A DNA stretch of 22,417 nt, from positions 1 through 22,417 of the forward strand of contig DAOVGD010000092.1 of NCBI GenBank assembly GCA_030672555.1. Reading direction: 5' to 3'. Source of the stretch: Desulfobacterales bacterium (GTDB lineage: Bacteria; Desulfobacterota; Desulfobacteria; Desulfobacterales; C00003106). Under the pieces are notes generated by a model. That model worked only from the letters and a program-made list of their open reading frames with translations. It did not search any database and was not told the origin of the DNA. Below are positions 1 through 7,966 of this stretch, in pieces. The stretch's first letter is position 1; every line of letters begins with the position of its first letter. The position numbers were made by a program, and so were the translations under genes.

Positions 1-1851
1 ATGAGATCTGATTATTTCAATTCTGTTGACACCGATTGGTATAAAAAGCGCTTTTATAGGTTTCTGATCTGTATTATTGCCGGTTATTCAATCCTTTTCG
101 TAAGGCTCTACTATTTTCAGGTACTAAAAGGTGAAGATCTCAGGCGTATGGCAGAGAACAATTATGTACGCCTTGAACGTATTCCCCCGTCACGCGGTCT
201 GATCTATGACAGCAACGGCGAACTCCTTGTGGACAACCGCCCCTCTTTTAACATCTCGATTATCTTGGAGGATGCACCCAATCCCGAACAGGTAATTAAA
301 CGGCTGGCTTTGCTCCTGAACATCCCTCCAGCCCCTCTTTTAAAAAGAATTCAGGAGGCAAGGAGATCTCAACCATTTAAGCCTATAATTTTAAAGAGCG
401 ATGTCAGTCGTGATGAACTGGCTGTGATAAAGACCAGAAAGTTCGATCTACCCGGAATTATTGTAGCCGTCGAACCTCAACGTCACTATTTAATGGAAAG
501 TGGCGCTTCCCATCTAATCGGTTACTTGGGCGAGATCAGTCAAAGGGAATTGACCAGCGGGCGTTATCCTGACAACAAGGCAGGCGATTGCATAGGAAAA
601 TTTGGAGTTGAGAAAACGTGTGGGTCCTATTTCTTAGGGAAGAGAGGCGGAAGGCAGATAGTGGCAGACGCGCTCGGGCGAACAACAGACGTGCTCAGTA
701 CCGTAGAGGCGATACCCGGGAAAAACGTTTACTTAACGATAGACCGTAGACTGCAAAAAGTGGCCGAAGATATGCTAAGCAATAAAATATCCGGGGCTGT
801 CCTTGCAATGGATCCCAACAATGGTCATATCCTTGCGATGGCGAGTAGGCCCGCTTTTGACCAGAATGCGTTAGTGGAAGGGATGAGTCATTCAGAGTGG
901 AAAGCAATTGTCAGTAACCCACTCCATCCCCTGGAAAACAAGGCGATCCAGGGCCAATATCCTCCGGGTTCCACATACAAGATCATTACGGCCATGGCAG
1001 CTCTGGAAGAGGGTGTTGTTACAGAGGATACTGAACATTTTTGTCAGGGCTATTACAAGTTCCGGAACCGTCGGTTCAGATGTTGGAAAGAGGCAGGACA
1101 CGGCAACGTAAACGTACGAGAAGCATTAGCGCAGTCCTGTGATGTGTTCTTTTACAAGGTGGGAGAGAAGCTGGGAGTGGATCGCCTGGCCCGCTATGCA
1201 AAAGGATGCGGGCTCGGTTTAAGAACCGGGGTAAGGCTGGACAATGAGGCAATGGGGTTGGTCCCTACAATAAGTTGGAAATTACGACGCTTTGGTAGGC
1301 CATGGCAGAAGGGTGAGACGCTTTTGATTGCCATTGGCCAGGGGTTCAACCTTGTTACTCCTGTGCAGATGGTTACTTTGATCAGTGCCGTGGCAAACGG
1401 GGGGACACGGTATAGGCCGGTTGTTATAAAGGAGATACGAGATTACGACGGTAGTCTATTGGAAACCACTGTGCCTGAGGTCCTCGGCCGCCTGCCGGCC
1501 AGTAAAGAGACTCTGAGCATCATTAGGAAGGGCTTGGAAGATGCTGTTAATACAAGATCGGGCACTGGTTGGTCTGTCCGGCTCCCCGGTGGTGTAATGG
1601 CTGGAAAAACCGGCACAGCTCAAGTCATAAAGTTAGAGGAGGATAAAGATAAAAATAAAAAGGAGGAAGATATCCCGTTTCGTTTTCGTGATCATGCTTG
1701 GTTTGTTGCATATGGACCAACCAAAAAGCCGCGCATCGCAGTGGCGGTTCTTGTTGAACATGGCGGACATGGTTCAAGCGCCGCAGGTCCGATCGCGAAA
1801 GAGATTATTAAGACATACTTGGAATTGTATCCTGGTGATACAGGGGATTGA
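1..1851 (+). CDS. mrdA: Penicillin-binding protein 2 (elongasome peptidoglycan transpeptidase)
   Basis: This 616-residue class B penicillin-binding protein cross-links peptidoglycan during side-wall growth and works with RodA. One membrane segment lies at about residues 18-40, followed by the pedestal domain with a PPSRGLIYD motif at 62-70. The transpeptidase domain has the nucleophile motif S324-T-Y-K327, the second motif S379-C-D381 and K536-T-G538. The length fits the PBP2 family (E. coli 633). A short lysine/glutamate-rich insert follows the KTG motif (about 546-557). The ORF starts with ATG at the first base of the window, so no ribosome-binding site can be seen and a start further upstream cannot be excluded. 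Its stop codon (1849-1851) lies inside the first GATTGA-type repeat of the intergenic repeat region, so the repeats begin at, or slightly within, the gene end. rodA follows, as in the usual mre-mrd cluster. Confidence 0.96.
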   Translation: MRSDYFNSVDTDWYKKRFYRFLICIIAGYSILFVRLYYFQVLKGEDLRRMAENNYVRLERIPPSRGLIYDSNGELLVDNRPSFNISIILEDAPNPEQVIKRLALLLNIPPAPLLKRIQEARRSQPFKPIILKSDVSRDELAVIKTRKFDLPGIIVAVEPQRHYLMESGASHLIGYLGEISQRELTSGRYPDNKAGDCIGKFGVEKTCGSYFLGKRGGRQIVADALGRTTDVLSTVEAIPGKNVYLTIDRRLQKVAEDMLSNKISGAVLAMDPNNGHILAMASRPAFDQNALVEGMSHSEWKAIVSNPLHPLENKAIQGQYPPGSTYKIITAMAALEEGVVTEDTEHFCQGYYKFRNRRFRCWKEAGHGNVNVREALAQSCDVFFYKVGEKLGVDRLARYAKGCGLGLRTGVRLDNEAMGLVPTISWKLRRFGRPWQKGETLLIAIGQGFNLVTPVQMVTLISAVANGGTRYRPVVIKEIRDYDGSLLETTVPEVLGRLPASKETLSIIRKGLEDAVNTRSGTGWSVRLPGGVMAGKTGTAQVIKLEEDKDKNKKEEDIPFRFRDHAWFVAYGPTKKPRIAVAVLVEHGGHGSSAAGPIAKEIIKTYLELYPGDTGD

Positions 1852-2000
1852 AGATTGACTATTGAAGATTGATGATTGACTATTGTCGATTGAAGATTGC
1901 GGGAAGGCAAGATCAATCTTCAATCGACAATCGACAATCTTCAATTAGGAAGGCAAGATCAATCTTCAATCGACAATCGACAATCTTCAATTAGGAAGGC
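1845..2000. repeat. Tandem 46-bp repeat and inverted GATTGAAGATTG repeats between mrdA and rodA
   Basis: Two identical 46-bp units lie head to tail at 1902-1947 and 1948-1993, each starting GGAAGGCAAGATC and ending TCTTCAATTA. A third copy is reduced to its first seven bases, GGAAGGC (1994-2000). Upstream, 1845-1899 holds the same words in the opposite sense (ATTGAAGATTG three times). Bases 1880-1899 are complementary to 1914-1933 at 19 of 20 positions, so a long hairpin or cruciform is possible. The region overlaps the mrdA stop codon. The third partial unit supplies the rodA Shine-Dalgarno sequence. Confidence 0.95.
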
Positions 2001-2001
2001 C
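1994..2001 (+). promoter_or_regulatory. rodA ribosome-binding site supplied by the repeat
   Basis: AGGAAGG (1993-1999) sits a few bases before the ATG at 2002. It is the start of the third, truncated 46-bp repeat unit. This site decides the start: the reading frame is open back to a TTG at 1897, but that upstream stretch is only repeat sequence. Confidence 0.75.
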
Positions 2002-3111
2002 ATGTTTGACAGACGATTAGTGCAACATTTTGATTGGGTGTTGTTGATCATAACCATCTTGATCGCAACGGTTGGGGTTATTACCCTTTATAGCGCTGTT
2101 GCGGGTGACCCGGTCCGGAGCTTCCTTTATGTAAAACAGCTTTACTGGCTCGGGATCGGGACCATATTTATGACGGCTGCATTTATAGTTGACTATAGAT
2201 TGTTGGAACAGTGGGCCGTACCAATCTATCTTTTTTCTATTATCTTGCTGATCGTGGTTTTGTTCTTCGGTAAAGTAGTATCAGGATCGCAACGTTGGCT
2301 TACATTAGGGCCTATTTCTTTTCAACCCTCTGAACTGGCAAAAATTACCTGTATCATAGTCTTGGCACGACACTACTCAAAAGATATAACATACGAAGGT
2401 ATGTCTTTGCGGGATCTTTTTAAGCCGTTTCTGTGGGTGACTGTCCCCTTCTGTCTAATTGCCATGGAGCCGGACCTGGGTTCTGCTCTTTTGATTTTAT
2501 TGGTCGCTGGATCCATAATCCTTTTTATAAAAATTAGAAGAGGTTCTTTTATCTTTTTGGCCACATTGGGGGCATCAGGAATGCCTTTAGTATGGTCCTT
2601 TCTCAAAGGATACCAGAAACAACGGATATTAACCTTTTTAAATCCGGACCGGGATCCCATGGGGGCAGGTTATCATATTATTCAATCTAAGATAGCTATT
2701 GGGTCGGGAATGCTTTCCGGCAAAGGGTTTTTAAAGGGGACCCAAAGTTATCTCTCCTTTTTGCCGGAGCAGCATACGGATTTTATCTTTTCGGTCCTGG
2801 CGGAGGAATGGGGTTTTTTGGGGGGGGTTACCATGATAACCTTATTTCTTGTTTTATTGGTATGGGGCATAAATATAGCCTTACGTTCCAGAGAAAATTT
2901 CGGGACGATTCTGGCGGTGGGGATCGTATCAATGATTGGATGGCAGGTGCTTATCAATGTCGGAATGACCATGGGGCTTATGCCTGTAGTCGGTGTTCCG
3001 CTCCCCCTTGTAAGCTACGGAGGTTCTTCCGTCCTTACCACCATGATAGGAATAGGACTTTTACTGAACATCAGCATGCGTCGGTTCATGTTTCAAAAAT
3101 TCGGGCGATAA
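2002..3111 (+). CDS. rodA: RodA, SEDS-family peptidoglycan glycosyltransferase
   Basis: RodA polymerises glycan strands from lipid II in the inner membrane during elongation and partners with PBP2, encoded just upstream. From the ATG at 2002 the protein has 369 residues, the usual size. It is strongly hydrophobic with about ten membrane segments. SEDS signatures are present: FQPSELAKI, then GYHIIQSKIAIGSG and GTQSYLSFLPEQHTDF, the last holding the conserved aspartate of the large periplasmic loop, and a C-terminal VPLPLVSYGGSS motif. The frame is open upstream to TTG 1897, which would add 35 residues. Those residues derive wholly from the 46-bp repeat, whose length is not a multiple of three, so they are unlikely to be native. 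ATG 2002 has the better ribosome-binding site and fits the family N-terminus. Confidence 0.96.
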   Translation: MFDRRLVQHFDWVLLIITILIATVGVITLYSAVAGDPVRSFLYVKQLYWLGIGTIFMTAAFIVDYRLLEQWAVPIYLFSIILLIVVLFFGKVVSGSQRWLTLGPISFQPSELAKITCIIVLARHYSKDITYEGMSLRDLFKPFLWVTVPFCLIAMEPDLGSALLILLVAGSIILFIKIRRGSFIFLATLGASGMPLVWSFLKGYQKQRILTFLNPDRDPMGAGYHIIQSKIAIGSGMLSGKGFLKGTQSYLSFLPEQHTDFIFSVLAEEWGFLGGVTMITLFLVLLVWGINIALRSRENFGTILAVGIVSMIGWQVLINVGMTMGLMPVVGVPLPLVSYGGSSVLTTMIGIGLLLNISMRRFMFQKFGR

Positions 3112-3121
3112 TAACTTTTAG

Positions 3122-3186
3122 CATTGATCATTTTACATTTGTCATCTGTCCCCGCCGTGGCGGGGGTAAATGCCCAATGATCAATG
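3122..3186. repeat. Nested palindrome downstream of rodA, possible terminator
   Basis: An outer perfect 11-bp inverted repeat, CATTGATCATT (3122-3132) with AATGATCAATG (3176-3186), encloses a GC-rich hairpin CCCCGCC-GT-GGCGGGG (3150-3165). The element begins 10 bp after the rodA stop. There is no clear T-run after the GC stem, so it is not a textbook terminator. It may end rodA transcripts, stabilise their 3' end, or be a copy of a dispersed REP-like element. Confidence 0.7.
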
Positions 3187-3345
3187 ATAGATGATAAGAC
3201 CAGAAATAAGCTCATCAAAGACTTTTTGCGAAGTCATCAATATTGTTCTTGAAAAACATATCTCATTGTGGTACACACCAAAAATTCGATTTCAAGACCT
3301 GAAGCCTCGTAAGACATTCGATTTTATCCAAACCTGGAAAATGCT

Positions 3346-3753
3346 ATGCCCAAAGAGAAAGAAGAATTCAATACATTCCTAGGTAAGTCCACCAATTTTG
3401 AGGGGAAACTGACCTTTGATGGGACTATTAGATTGGAGGGCCGCTTTAAAGGAGAGGTCGAGGGAAAGAACGGAACATTGATTGTCGGCGAAAACGGTTT
3501 TATTGATGCCTCTATCCTGGTAAATACCATTGTTATCAGTGGAGAGGTCAAAGGAGATATTAATGCTGAAGATCGGATAGAGATACATCCCCCTGCAAAG
3601 GTCTTTGGCGACATTAAGGCACCTGTCATTGTGATAGATGAGGGGGTTGTTTTTCAGGGTAGCTGTACTATGAAGTCTAAGTCTCCCGAACAGCGGGACT
3701 CTCTACGCCTGGCAGAGCGGCAGAAGGAAGGGATAGACAAGAAAAAAGAATAA
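3346..3753 (+). CDS. Bactofilin (polymer-forming cytoskeletal protein)
   Basis: Bactofilins form nucleotide-free filaments that organise cell-wall enzymes, stalks or chromosome-segregation proteins at the inner membrane. This 135-residue protein has a short charged N-terminal tail, then a right-handed beta-helix core at about residues 16-110 made of hydrophobic-Gly repeats (for example FEGKLTFDGTIRLEGRFKGEVEG and VISGEVKGDINAEDRIEI), and a charged C-terminal tail. Length and core match the family. A gene of this family upstream of the ATP synthase operon is, from memory, common in Deltaproteobacteria. Here it sits between rodA and atp, which fits a wall-growth role, though no direct functional link is shown. 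The ribosome-binding site is weak (TGGAAA before the ATG). Confidence 0.93.
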   Translation: MPKEKEEFNTFLGKSTNFEGKLTFDGTIRLEGRFKGEVEGKNGTLIVGENGFIDASILVNTIVISGEVKGDINAEDRIEIHPPAKVFGDIKAPVIVIDEGVVFQGSCTMKSKSPEQRDSLRLAERQKEGIDKKKE

Positions 3754-3767
3754 AATAAAAAAAACCT

Positions 3768-3797
3768 TTGACATTTTAAGTTCCTTGATGGTATAGA
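3768..3797 (+). promoter_or_regulatory. Predicted sigma70-type promoter of the atp operon
   Basis: A perfect -35 box TTGACA (3768-3773) is followed after 18 bp by TATAGA (3792-3797, four of six consensus bases). It lies after the bactofilin stop and about 95 bp before the first atp start codon, which leaves a leader of roughly 90 bases. Confidence 0.65.
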
Positions 3798-3893
3798 TGG
3801 TCGTCCATTTAAGCAACGTAAGCCATCTCAACTTCCAGGGCTACTTTTTAGAGTTTTAACAGGTTTGTATCATTAGCATATAAGGAGAACACC

Positions 3894-4328
3894 ATGGTTC
3901 AAATTGCACCTGATTGGACACTGCTTGTTCAGATAGCCAACTTCCTATTTTTACTCGCGGCATTAAATGTCATCCTCTACCGACCTATACGAAAAATCCT
4001 TAGAGAACGAAAAGAGAAGATAACCGGACTTGAGAGTAGTGTTGAAGACCTCAACCGCTACGCTGAGGAGAAAAGGGAGGAGTTTGGCAGCAAGATTAAT
4101 GAGGCAAAGCTGGAGGGGTTCCAAAAGAAGGAGGCTTTGAAGGCAGAAGGAGCTGAGGAAGAAAAACATGTCATAAGTGAAATTCACCAAAAGGCACAGG
4201 CCGAGATGGAATCGGTACGCTCTCAAATAGTAAAGGATGTAGAGAATGTACGTAATACACTCCGGAAAGAGATAAAGGGTTTCTCTGCTGCGATTGCGAA
4301 GAAGATATTGGGGAGGGCTGTTTCATGA
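3894..4328 (+). CDS. atpF': ATP synthase F0 subunit b' (stator)
   Basis: This 144-residue protein is one of two b-type peripheral stalk subunits; b and b' form a heterodimer joining the membrane sector to F1 through the delta subunit. It has one N-terminal membrane segment at about 8-28, the family motif LYRPIRKIL just after it, and then a long charged coiled coil to the C-terminus. The Shine-Dalgarno AAGGAG (3882-3887) lies seven bases before ATG 3894. It overlaps atpF by ATGA (4325-4328), which suggests translational coupling. b' and b are assigned by order and by similarity to each other; which gene is called prime is a convention. Confidence 0.93.
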   Translation: MVQIAPDWTLLVQIANFLFLLAALNVILYRPIRKILRERKEKITGLESSVEDLNRYAEEKREEFGSKINEAKLEGFQKKEALKAEGAEEEKHVISEIHQKAQAEMESVRSQIVKDVENVRNTLRKEIKGFSAAIAKKILGRAVS

Positions 4329-4921
4329 GGAAATTTTACTGTACACGACAACGAGGCGCCGCGCTATTGTGTTGTTTTGTTGCTGTGGTTTTTCTGTTTG
4401 GAGTCGGAATAGCGGTTGCATCTTCCGGAGGCGACACCGGATTTAACAAGACAGCGGATTTTATACAGCGCATTGTTAACTTTACCGTCCTTGTTGGGGC
4501 ATTGTTTTTCGTTCTGCGAAAGCCTGTCAAGAACGCCTTTGTGGGCCGGAGTCAAGCTATCCAGGAAAAATTGGCGGAGCTGGAACGACAAAAAGAGGAA
4601 GCAGAGAAAAAACACGCGGAGTATAAAGGAAAATTGGCCCTCCTGGAGCAGGAGACAGCAAAGATTGTCGAGTCTTATATAGCAGAGGGGGAAGCGGCCA
4701 AGGCCCAGATCATTGAAGAGGCCGGGAAGACGGCTGAAAAGATGCAGGCGCAGGCAAAGGTGGCGATTCAGCAGGAGTTTGACAAGGCCAAGGCCCAGAT
4801 TCAGGATGAGATTGTTAATGAGGCTGTAATAGCCGCTGATAAGTTGATCAAAAAAGAGATCAAGGATGAGGATCAAGACCGATTGGTCGATGAATACATA
4901 GCAAAGGTGGTGGTGGCGTAG
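4325..4921 (+). CDS. atpF: ATP synthase F0 subunit b, with signal-peptide-like N-terminus
   Basis: This 198-residue peripheral stalk subunit has two hydrophobic stretches. The first, about residues 11-32, follows basic residues and ends in an AVA-SS sequence that looks like a signal-peptidase site. The second, about 47-66, is the normal b-subunit anchor, followed by LRKPVKN and a long charged coiled coil. Canonical E. coli b has 156 residues and only the single anchor. An N-terminal extension of this kind is known in some deltaproteobacterial b subunits. The ATG overlaps the stop of atpF' (ATGA), and the TAG stop shares one base with the GTG start of atpH. Confidence 0.93.
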   Translation: MRKFYCTRQRGAALLCCFVAVVFLFGVGIAVASSGGDTGFNKTADFIQRIVNFTVLVGALFFVLRKPVKNAFVGRSQAIQEKLAELERQKEEAEKKHAEYKGKLALLEQETAKIVESYIAEGEAAKAQIIEEAGKTAEKMQAQAKVAIQQEFDKAKAQIQDEIVNEAVIAADKLIKKEIKDEDQDRLVDEYIAKVVVA

Positions 4922-5472
4922 TGACAAATTTAGCGATTGCACGAAGATATGCAAAGGCTCTCCTGGCGATTGGGAAAGAAGATGGCCAGGCGGAAACGTA
5001 CAAAGAGGAGCTGTCAGGTTTTGTAGAGACCCTTGAAAAGGAAAAGATACTGAAGCATGCACTTACCAATCGACTTTATGCCGCTGATAGCCGCAAGAAG
5101 GTGTTGCAGAAAGTGCTGGAAGAACTGAGCTTATCCAAGGTGATGAACTCTTTTCTGTCCCTGGTATTTGACAAGGGGCGTATAGCGTATTTGAAGGACA
5201 TTAGCGAGTTTTATCAAAAACTGACTGATGAACTTGTTAATATTGCGCGTGCCACGGTGACTTCTGCTGTGGAGCTTTCATCTGACGCTCAGGAAAAGAT
5301 CCAGGAAGCTTTGTCAAAGATGACTGGGAAAAAAGTGATTGTCGATGCCCAGACCGATCCTTCGTTGATTGGGGGATTGGTGGCCAAGATAGGGGATTTG
5401 GTTTTTGATGGCAGTATCAAGGCACAACTTGTAACTATACAAGATATTTTTAAAAGGGGAGAGAAGGTCTAA
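4921..5472 (+). CDS. atpH: ATP synthase F1 subunit delta (OSCP)
   Basis: The delta subunit caps the F1 hexamer and ties it to the b/b' stalk. This 183-residue protein has the typical N-terminal helical domain beginning NLAIARRYAKALL and the C-terminal region with VDAQTDPSLIGGLVAKIGD and a closing DGSIKAQL, all family signatures. The start is GTG at 4921, overlapping the atpF stop by one base; the stop (5470-5472) overlaps the atpA ATG as TAATG. Both overlaps suggest tight translational coupling. Confidence 0.95.
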   Translation: MTNLAIARRYAKALLAIGKEDGQAETYKEELSGFVETLEKEKILKHALTNRLYAADSRKKVLQKVLEELSLSKVMNSFLSLVFDKGRIAYLKDISEFYQKLTDELVNIARATVTSAVELSSDAQEKIQEALSKMTGKKVIVDAQTDPSLIGGLVAKIGDLVFDGSIKAQLVTIQDIFKRGEKV

Positions 5473-6989
5473 TGGAAATTCGAGCCGAAGAGATAAGTCA
5501 GATTATCAAAGAGCAGATTAAGGATTATGACAAAAAGGTAGATTTGAGCGAGACCGGTACCGTCCTTTCTGTAGGTGATGGTATTGCAAGGGTGCATGGT
5601 GTTGAAAATGCCATGGCCATGGAACTCCTCGAGTTTCCGGGTGGCATTATGGGCCTTTGCCTCAACCTTGAGCAGGACAATGTGGGTGTCGCCATTATGG
5701 GCGAAGATACCCACATAAAAGAAGGCGACATGGTAAAGCGTACCGGCCGTATCGCTCAGGTGCCGGTTGGAGACGCGATTATGGGTCGAGTCCTGTCCGG
5801 TATTGGCGAGCCGATTGACGGCAAGGGGCCGATCGATGCCAAAGAGACCAGAAGGATCGAGATGGTCGCCCCTGGTGTTATCGCTCGTAAGTCAGTGCAC
5901 GAGCCGATGTATACGGGCCTTAAGGCGATCGATGCAATGACACCTGTGGGACGGGGACAGCGCGAACTTATCATCGGCGACCGCCAGATCGGCAAGACAG
6001 CCATTGGTGTGGACGCCGTCATCAATCAGAAAGGGCAGGACGTGGCCTGTATCTACGTTGCCATTGGTCAGAAAAAGTCGACTGTGGCGCAGGTGGTGGA
6101 TGTGTTCGAAAAACACGGCGCTATGGAATATACGACCGTTATTGCGGCGTGTGCGAGCGATCCCGCGCCGCTTCAGTATGTTGGAGCCTTCGCTGGATGC
6201 GCCATGGGCGAATATTTCCGTGACAACGGCCGCCATGCCCTGATCATTTACGATGATCTTTCCAAACAGGCTGTAGCGTATCGCCAGATATCGTTGCTAC
6301 TCCGCCGTCCTCCCGGCCGTGAGGCGTATCCCGGCGATATCTTCTATAACCACTCCCGGCTCCTTGAAAGGTCCGCAAAGCTCAACGATGAATTAGGAGC
6401 GGGTTCACTGACAGCGCTTCCTATTATCGAGACCCAGGCCGGGGACGTTTCCGCGTTTATTCCTACCAATGTTATCTCGATTACGGACGGACAGATCTAT
6501 CTGGAACCGAACCTTTTTTTCTCCGGTGTTCGCCCGTCGATCAATGTTGGTCTTTCCGTATCCCGGGTCGGCGGCGCGGCACAGGTAAAGGCGATGAAAC
6601 AGGTCGCGGGTACCTTGAGGCTTGACATGGCCCAGTTCCGTGAGTTGGAGGCGTTTGCCGCGTTTGGCAGTGACCTTGATAAGGCCACACAGCAACAGCT
6701 CACCCGTGGTCAGCGTCTGGTGGAGATATTAAAGCAGCCTCAGTATCAGCCGCTTTCAATGCAAAAACAGGTATCGATTCTTTATGCCGGAACGCGCGGC
6801 TTCCTTGATGAGTTGCCGCTTGATTCGGTAGCTAAGTACGAAGAAGGGCTTTACTCCTTTATCGAACAGAAACACCCGCAGATTTTTAAAGAGCTGGATG
6901 AAAAGCAGGCCATTGATGACTCGCTCGATAAGACGATGACAAAGGCATTCGGGGAATACACTCAGGAGTTCAAGGCTACTCTCCAATAA
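5472..6989 (+). CDS. atpA: ATP synthase F1 subunit alpha
   Basis: Alpha forms the F1 hexamer with beta and carries the non-catalytic nucleotide sites. This 505-residue protein has the beta-barrel N-terminal domain, a P-loop GDRQIGKT at residues 169-176, and the family signature around PSINVGLSVSRVGG with the conserved arginine of the SRVGG segment. Length matches other bacterial alpha subunits. A purine-rich AGGGGAGAAGG lies just before the ATG, inside the end of atpH. atpG follows after 38 bp. Confidence 0.98.
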   Translation: MEIRAEEISQIIKEQIKDYDKKVDLSETGTVLSVGDGIARVHGVENAMAMELLEFPGGIMGLCLNLEQDNVGVAIMGEDTHIKEGDMVKRTGRIAQVPVGDAIMGRVLSGIGEPIDGKGPIDAKETRRIEMVAPGVIARKSVHEPMYTGLKAIDAMTPVGRGQRELIIGDRQIGKTAIGVDAVINQKGQDVACIYVAIGQKKSTVAQVVDVFEKHGAMEYTTVIAACASDPAPLQYVGAFAGCAMGEYFRDNGRHALIIYDDLSKQAVAYRQISLLLRRPPGREAYPGDIFYNHSRLLERSAKLNDELGAGSLTALPIIETQAGDVSAFIPTNVISITDGQIYLEPNLFFSGVRPSINVGLSVSRVGGAAQVKAMKQVAGTLRLDMAQFRELEAFAAFGSDLDKATQQQLTRGQRLVEILKQPQYQPLSMQKQVSILYAGTRGFLDELPLDSVAKYEEGLYSFIEQKHPQIFKELDEKQAIDDSLDKTMTKAFGEYTQEFKATLQ

Positions 6990-7027
6990 CCGGTGATCTA
7001 TGAATAACACGTAAGGATGCGATACCT

Positions 7028-7924
7028 ATGGCAACGTTAAAGGATATACAGCTTAAAATAGTAGGTGTTAAGAAGACAAAGCAGATCACAAAGGCCATGA
7101 ATATGGTTGCTGCCTCCAAGCTGCGGAGCGCTCAACAGAAGATGGAAGACTTCAGGCCGTACGCCGCAAAATTTGGGGAGGTACTCGGGAGTCTGGCCGA
7201 AAGGGCAGGATCGGGCGGAAACCCCCTCCTTGTAGAGCGCGAAGAGGTGAAGACGGTTGACATAATAGTGATGAGCTCTGATCGCGGACTGTGCGGGAGC
7301 TTTAACAATAACTTGATCGTTGAAGCCAATAATTTTGCTCAGGAGAAGAGCGCTGAGGGGAAACAGGTTCGCTTCATAGCGGCAGGGAAAAAAGGGCGCG
7401 ATTTTGCCCGGAAAAAAGGGCTAACCATAAACAGAGAACACATCGGCGTGGTTGGCGGGCGTTTTGGCTTCAACATAGCCTCGACCATCGGCGCTGCCGT
7501 GATCAATGATTTCCTAAGCGAGGCGACCGACGAGGTCTATGTTGTATCCTCCGAGTTTATTTCCGTGGCCAGGCAGGTTGCGACCATAAAGAGGCTCATT
7601 CCGATTCCCGCAATGGAGCCCGAAGAGAAAGAGGAAGCAGAGAGCCCGGCAACGGGAGAATATCTTCCGGAACATATATGTGAGCCATCGGCGGCAGAGC
7701 TTATGGAAGAGCTGCTCCCGAGGAATGTCTCCATACAGATTTATAGCGCCCTCCTGGAGACATCCGCAAGCGAGCATGCCGCCCGGATGATGGCTATGGA
7801 TAACGCTACAACAGCCTGTAACGATATGATCACAAGCCTGACGCTTGTTTACAATAAGGCACGCCAGGCCGCGGTAACAGCCGAATTGATGGATATCGTA
7901 GGTGGCGCTGAGGCGCTCAAGTGA
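7028..7924 (+). CDS. atpG: ATP synthase F1 subunit gamma
   Basis: Gamma is the central rotor shaft. The 298-residue protein has the conserved N-terminal helix (IVGVKKTKQITKAMNMVAAS), the Rossmann-like middle with SSDRGLCGSFNNN, and the C-terminal helix ending SEHAARMMAMDNATTACNDM and NKARQAAVTAE. An acidic stretch at about 199-217 (EPEEKEEAESPATGEYLPEH) lies where many gamma subunits have a variable loop. An AAGGA ribosome-binding site precedes ATG 7028. Confidence 0.97.
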   Translation: MATLKDIQLKIVGVKKTKQITKAMNMVAASKLRSAQQKMEDFRPYAAKFGEVLGSLAERAGSGGNPLLVEREEVKTVDIIVMSSDRGLCGSFNNNLIVEANNFAQEKSAEGKQVRFIAAGKKGRDFARKKGLTINREHIGVVGGRFGFNIASTIGAAVINDFLSEATDEVYVVSSEFISVARQVATIKRLIPIPAMEPEEKEEAESPATGEYLPEHICEPSAAELMEELLPRNVSIQIYSALLETSASEHAARMMAMDNATTACNDMITSLTLVYNKARQAAVTAELMDIVGGAEALK

Positions 7925-7928
7925 TAAA

Positions 7929-7943
7929 GTAAACTCAGTTTAC
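7929..7943. repeat. Perfect 15-bp palindrome between atpG and atpD
   Basis: GTAAACT-C-AGTTTAC is a perfect 7-bp inverted repeat around one base, placed between the atpG stop and the atpD ribosome-binding site (GAGGAGGT, 7953-7960). The loop is too small for a stable RNA hairpin of full length; it could be a protein site or chance. Confidence 0.55.
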
Positions 7944-7966
7944 AGAATATATGAGGAGGTCTTTTG

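Noticed and set aside
1902..2000. CRISPR-like array between mrdA and rodA
   Set aside because: The 46-bp units are directly adjacent with no spacers, and there are only two full copies. It is a tandem repeat.
1897..2001. N-terminal extension of RodA from TTG 1897
   Set aside because: The 35 extra codons consist of repeat DNA, and the 46-bp unit is not a multiple of three. The best ribosome-binding site serves ATG 2002.
3191..3382. Small ORF of 63 codons before bactofilin
   Set aside because: Overlaps the bactofilin start in another frame, has no ribosome-binding site and no recognisable sequence.
4364..5062. Long minus-strand ORF opposite atpF/atpH
   Set aside because: Leucine-rich mirror of the coiled-coil codons of the b subunit; no family features.
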